Positions 60,560 to 64,000 of a DNA stretch of 64,000 nt are shown here, piece by piece (the first letter of the stretch is position 1; each line of letters begins with the position of its first letter). The position numbers were made by a program, and so were the translations under genes. The notes under the pieces are model-generated. The model was not told the DNA's origin and searched no databases. It saw nothing but the letters and a program-made list of their open reading frames with translations. Location: assembly GCF_001528665.1 (NCBI RefSeq), contig NZ_BBYJ01000013.1, forward strand, positions 182,442 to 246,441, read 5' to 3'. The stretch is from Microtetraspora malaysiensis (GTDB lineage Bacteria > Actinomycetota > Actinomycetes > Streptosporangiales > Streptosporangiaceae).

Positions 60560-61054
60560 TCACGGCGCAGCGTACTGGTCATGCTTGGCATACAGCTCAG
60601 TCCATTCCTCCTCGGTGAGCCGGCGGCCGGAAGCGACGATTTCGGCGAGTTCCTGGAAGTACGCCTCCCGGGGTGCACCCGGCGTGAACAGCACCAGCAT
60701 GGAAGCAGGTGCATCGGAATTGTTGCTGAAAGCGTGGATCCCGCCCGGCGGCACGTACAGGAAGTCGCCCGGTGTCGCGTCCAGCCATCGCTCGCCGTTG
60801 TACAGCGAGACGGTGCCCTCCAGGACGAAGAACGACTCGGAAATCGTCCGGTGAAAATGGGCGCCGGGGCCGTTCGGGATCGCGGCCATGTCCCAGCGGT
60901 AGAGACCGAACTGGCCATCCGTGCTCGCCCCGGTGGCCAGATAGCCGACCCGGGACTTGGCTCCGATCGTGAGGTCCGGCGGCGCGTCGGCCGACCGGAA
61001 GGCTGCGCTGACGATCCCGTGATCCTTCAAGTATCGCGGCGGCGGATAAGACAT
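60560..61054 (-). CDS. Cupin-domain protein
   Basis: The 164-residue protein has both cupin motifs: GAHFHRTISESFFVLEG (metal-binding His and Glu) and GDFLYVPPGGIHAFSN. It is a single-domain cytoplasmic cupin, perhaps a small dioxygenase, isomerase or ligand-binding protein. AGGAG lies about 9 bases before the ATG. Neighbours give no clue. The 224 bases between it and the peptidase gene hold nothing recognisable. Confidence 0.85.
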   Translation of the reverse strand: MSYPPPRYLKDHGIVSAAFRSADAPPDLTIGAKSRVGYLATGASTDGQFGLYRWDMAAIPNGPGAHFHRTISESFFVLEGTVSLYNGERWLDATPGDFLYVPPGGIHAFSNNSDAPASMLVLFTPGAPREAYFQELAEIVASGRRLTEEEWTELYAKHDQYAAP

Positions 61055-61278
61055 CGTTACCGGCTCCTAGCGGTGGATCGATCTGAGCGGCATGACCCTA
61101 GGCGACGAAGTGGCTCCGTCGGCAGATCCAATTCATGCCTGTTTGATAGAGCCAAGATCTCGCGCCCAAGGGTGCACCGCCTCCTGTCCGGCGGCCAGAC
61201 AAGCCATGGCCGAGATCGACCGGGCTGTGAGGTGGCTGAGGGCGCGTGCGTGTGCCGTACCCGACATGTCTGTCGTCA

Positions 61279-63375
61279 TCATGACCCGTCGGACGCGTGC
61301 AGGATGAAGGCCAGCACGTCGGCGAGCAGTGCCTGCTCCTGGTCTCTGGTCGAGCCGGCGCCATGCCAGCCGTGCTCCTCGACGCACATCAGCACCGGCC
61401 GGCCGGAGGCCGTGGCCGCCTGCAGGCGGGCAGCCAGCTTCGCCGGCTGCCACGGCGGCACCCGCGCGTCGCGCAGGCCGGCGGTCAGCAGCACCGCCGG
61501 GTACGGCACGCCGTCCCGAACCCGCAGGTAGGCGTCGATGATCAGCAGGGCATGCAGGCCCTCCTCAGTGGTGACGCTGCCGAACTCGGGCACGTTGACC
61601 GGCCCGCTCTCGGTGAACTCGTTGCGCGTGGCGTTCACCGTCGGCACGTGCATCGCCATGGCCGCCCACAGATCGGGGCGGCGCACCAGCGCGCCGCCGG
61701 TGGGGATGCCGCCGCTGCTGGCGCCCTCGCCGGCCAGCCGCCCCGGGCGGGTGTAGCCGAGGGCGATGAGATGCTCGGCGCAGTCGATGAAGTCCGTGAT
61801 GGTGGCCTCCTTGCGCTCGCCGCGCCCGGCCTCGTGCCACTCCCGGCCGTAGGCGCCGCCGCCGCGCAGGTGCGCGACGGCGTAGACGCCGCCACGCTCG
61901 TACCAGGCGAGCATCTCGGGACGGAACTCCGGCAGGTCGATGAACCCGTGGGAGCCGTAGCCGGTGAGCACGGCCGGGCTGTCGCCGTCCAGCTCCAGGT
62001 CCTTGTGGTGGATGACCGTGAGCGGGATCGGCGTCCCGTCCCTCGCGGGCACGTGCAGAGTACGGACGTGCACGTCGCCGAAGTCCACCGGTGAGCGGGG
62101 CGCCAGCCCGGTGTCCTGGAGGGACTGGCCGTCGTAGCGGTAGAGCCGCGGCGCGTCGGTCCAGCTGGCCACCAGGAGCAGGGCTTCGGGCCGCGTCGGG
62201 TGGGTGGTCCACTCCAGGATGGTGCCGTCCACCGGCATCGGGAGGTCGGCGGGCTCGCCGCCGGACAGGGGTACGTACCGTATCCGGCTGACGCCGCCGT
62301 CGAGATCGCGCACCAGCAGCCGGTCGCCCACCACCCGCACCGACTCCACCGCCCGCTCGCCCGCGGGCACGACCACCCGGGCTCGGGACAGATCGGGTGC
62401 GGCAAGCGGAACGGCCAGCACGCGGGAGCGCGGCGCGTCCCGGTGGGAGACCAGGTAGAGGGTGTCGTGGCTGGTGGCGAAGGTGGTCACGCCATCGGCT
62501 GCGCCCGCGACCTTCCGCCACGGGCAGGTGGCCGGGTCGGCCAGCCCGGCGCGCGGCGCCACGTATATCGTGCAGTCGCTCAGCTGCTCACTGGTCCAGG
62601 GCCAGGGGCTGAGCGCGCCGTGGGAGACGATCGCCAGCATCCACTCGCCGTGTGGCGGCACCACCAGGAAAGGCCGGTCGCGCGGGGTCAGCTCGATGTG
62701 GGGGTTGAGTCCGCGGGCCAGCACCACCGTGTCCTGCGCCGGGTCGGCGCCCAGGTGATGCAGGAAGGAGCGGCTGTCCAACAGGTGCTGCTCTGCGTAG
62801 CGGTGATAGACGAACGACCGGCCGTCCTCCAGCCAGCTCAGGAAGGCGAAACGCGTCGTGGGCGGGATCGTCTCCCGGAGTGCGCCGGAGTCGGCGTCGA
62901 TCACGTGGATGGAGCTGTTCTCCGACCCGGAGGCGGAGACGGCGCAGGCGACGTGGCGGCCGTCGGGGGAGGGCACGTACCAGTCGATGGCGTGGTGCCC
63001 GTCGCCGGGCACCGTGGCGGGGTCGAACAGGAGCCTGCTCGCTCCGTCGGCCTCGGTCACCGTCAGCACCGGCACGCGGGCGTCCGGCTCGCGTACCAGG
63101 GCGAAGACCTTGTCGGCTGCCATCGCGAGGCCGAAGTACTGCGTGAGCGCGCTGCCCAGTTCGCGGATCCGGGTCAGCAGGCCGGCGCGGTGCGGCAGGG
63201 CGTCCAGGTGCTCGCGGGCGTGCCTGGCCTGGCCGTCCAGCCAGTGGTGGAACTCCTCGCCTTCGGTTTCCATCCACCGGTAGGGGTCTTCGAGTGTGAT
63301 GCCGTGGAGGGTCTCGCGCACGACGTCCACCCGGGCGATCGGGGGTTCGGTGATGTCGCTCATCTGCATGATCAT
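61279..63375 (-). CDS. Prolyl oligopeptidase family serine peptidase (S9)
   Basis: The roughly 698-residue enzyme has an N-terminal propeller domain (VPSPDGRHVACAVSASGSEN, PLSGGEPADLPMP) and a C-terminal hydrolase domain. The catalytic Ser is in GEGASSGGIPTGG, Asp in GLRDARVPPWQPAKL and His in EEHGWHGAG; YGSHGF supplies the oxyanion Tyr region. It cuts short peptides after proline or similar residues. Three in-frame ATGs (63375, 63369, 63363) lie close together without a clear ribosome site. No signal peptide, so it is cytoplasmic. Confidence 0.9.
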   Translation of the reverse strand: MIMQMSDITEPPIARVDVVRETLHGITLEDPYRWMETEGEEFHHWLDGQARHAREHLDALPHRAGLLTRIRELGSALTQYFGLAMAADKVFALVREPDARVPVLTVTEADGASRLLFDPATVPGDGHHAIDWYVPSPDGRHVACAVSASGSENSSIHVIDADSGALRETIPPTTRFAFLSWLEDGRSFVYHRYAEQHLLDSRSFLHHLGADPAQDTVVLARGLNPHIELTPRDRPFLVVPPHGEWMLAIVSHGALSPWPWTSEQLSDCTIYVAPRAGLADPATCPWRKVAGAADGVTTFATSHDTLYLVSHRDAPRSRVLAVPLAAPDLSRARVVVPAGERAVESVRVVGDRLLVRDLDGGVSRIRYVPLSGGEPADLPMPVDGTILEWTTHPTRPEALLLVASWTDAPRLYRYDGQSLQDTGLAPRSPVDFGDVHVRTLHVPARDGTPIPLTVIHHKDLELDGDSPAVLTGYGSHGFIDLPEFRPEMLAWYERGGVYAVAHLRGGGAYGREWHEAGRGERKEATITDFIDCAEHLIALGYTRPGRLAGEGASSGGIPTGGALVRRPDLWAAMAMHVPTVNATRNEFTESGPVNVPEFGSVTTEEGLHALLIIDAYLRVRDGVPYPAVLLTAGLRDARVPPWQPAKLAARLQAATASGRPVLMCVEEHGWHGAGSTRDQEQALLADVLAFILHASDGS

Positions 63376-63537
63376 AGGCCGGAGATCCGGCGACATGTCG
63401 GGTATCTAGATCGCCGATGTCGCCATGGCGGAGCCCGCTGGACGAGTGGCTGACATGGGCGGCCTGGAGGTCCTGAAGCTCAAGGACATGGCCAGGGTGT
63501 ACCTGAGGTCGACTGACGGCCACTCGTCCTGAGCCTC

Positions 63538-64000
63538 TCACGGCCGGCCGAGCAGTCCGTCCACGATCAGGTCGGCCAAGCGCTGGGCGGTCTTGGCCTG
63601 GCTCTTTGCGGTGATCGGCTGCTTACGGCCCAGTCTGCTGGCCAACGGCAACTGCACCAGTCCGGCGACCGGGCTGATCACCGCGAAGAACAACACGTCC
63701 ATCGGCACCGGCGGCACACGTCCGGCCTTGACCAGGCGTTCCATCGCGGGCTCCACCAACGCGAGCGAAGGCGCGACGTAGTTGTCGAACAAGTAGTCCA
63801 ATCGCTCGGACTCGCGGGCGAACTCATCAGCCAGCAACCTCCCGAGCAACGGCGTCTTCACCGCGGTTTGGTAGAACTGCACGATAATCGCGCGGACGAG
63901 TTCGCCGTCGTCCATGCCGACTTTCGGGATCGTCTCGCGTTGGCGCTGCGCTTCACTGAGCGCCCAGTCGACGACAGTCCGCCAGAAGTTGGCCTTGGAC
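63538..64000 (-). CDS. TetR-family regulator, C-terminal part (runs off right edge)
   Basis: The frame is open from the right edge to a stop at 63538 and gives about 153 residues (FWRTVVDWALSEAQRQRE, LGRLLADEFARESERLDYLF, then VLFFAVISPVAGLVQLPLA). This is the ligand-binding half of a TetR repressor; the helix-turn-helix lies outside the window. A 35-codon frame at 63426-63533 on the plus strand next to it has no recognisable identity. Confidence 0.7.
   Translation of the reverse strand, partial: SKANFWRTVVDWALSEAQRQRETIPKVGMDDGELVRAIIVQFYQTAVKTPLLGRLLADEFARESERLDYLFDNYVAPSLALVEPAMERLVKAGRVPPVPMDVLFFAVISPVAGLVQLPLASRLGRKQPITAKSQAKTAQRLADLIVDGLLGRP

Noticed and set aside
63426-63533. 35-codon plus-strand frame between the S9 peptidase and TetR genes.
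   Set aside because: No ribosome site, no recognisable family and no conserved context; may be a remnant.

Overview
The window is high-GC, gene-dense DNA with many GTG starts, overlapping stop/start pairs, twin-arginine and lipoprotein signals, SARP and ECF regulators and LuxR-type two-component systems. This is typical of a filamentous actinomycete. A selA-selB-tRNA(Sec) locus, LVIVD-repeat proteins and an FxLD-like lanthipeptide make the Streptosporangiaceae (for example Nonomuraea or Streptosporangium) a reasonable guess. The genus is an inference and no 16S gene is present.

Layout. 1-4.4 kb: a PucR-like regulator running off the left edge, an HSL-family esterase, a decapitated NmrA-like gene, and an ECF sigma factor with a membrane-anchored beta-propeller-like partner. 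4.4-7.3 kb: a minus-strand six-gene redox operon that resembles methylamine-utilisation maturation genes (MauD-like thioredoxin, MauE/DoxX-like membrane protein) built around a Tat-exported, cysteine- and tryptophan-rich small protein. 7.4-8.7 kb: an IS701-like insertion sequence. 8.8-12.0 kb: selA, selB and the UGA-decoding selenocysteine tRNA. 12.1-24.4 kb: a secreted lipase, a NarL-type two-component pair, a sulfotransferase, HxlR and AraC regulators, a TauE/SafE permease, remnants of an FAD monooxygenase and an MFS transporter, an isochorismatase-like hydrolase, a large secreted subtilase and a LuxR-type regulator.

24.9-35.2 kb is a notable locus. A three-gene module (secreted LVIVD-repeat protein, type-1 periplasmic-binding lipoprotein, second lipoprotein) occurs twice in a row. 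CopC-CopD sits inside the first copy and a YcnI/DUF1775 copper-binding protein follows the second. No permease or ATPase accompanies the binding proteins. It looks like an uncharacterised cell-surface system, plausibly linked to copper.

37.3-49.5 kb is a class I lanthipeptide cluster: a 58-residue precursor with an FxLD-like leader motif and a four-cysteine core, a full-length LanB dehydratase, two intact LanC cyclases, a LanT-type ABC exporter with no peptidase domain, and a large SARP regulator. Three 10-11-bp-spaced repeats ahead of the precursor are a candidate SARP site. Gene remnants lie at both edges (a truncated response regulator on the left, an anti-sigma ATPase fragment on the right), which suggests an inserted block.

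50-64 kb: an MFS transporter, a Tat-exported beta-propeller/amidohydrolase fusion, a secreted 5'-nucleotidase with a repeat-rich tail, a scar with integrase and subtilase remnants, an ECF sigma factor operon with two related extracytoplasmic proteins, a cupin, a prolyl oligopeptidase and a TetR regulator running off the right edge.
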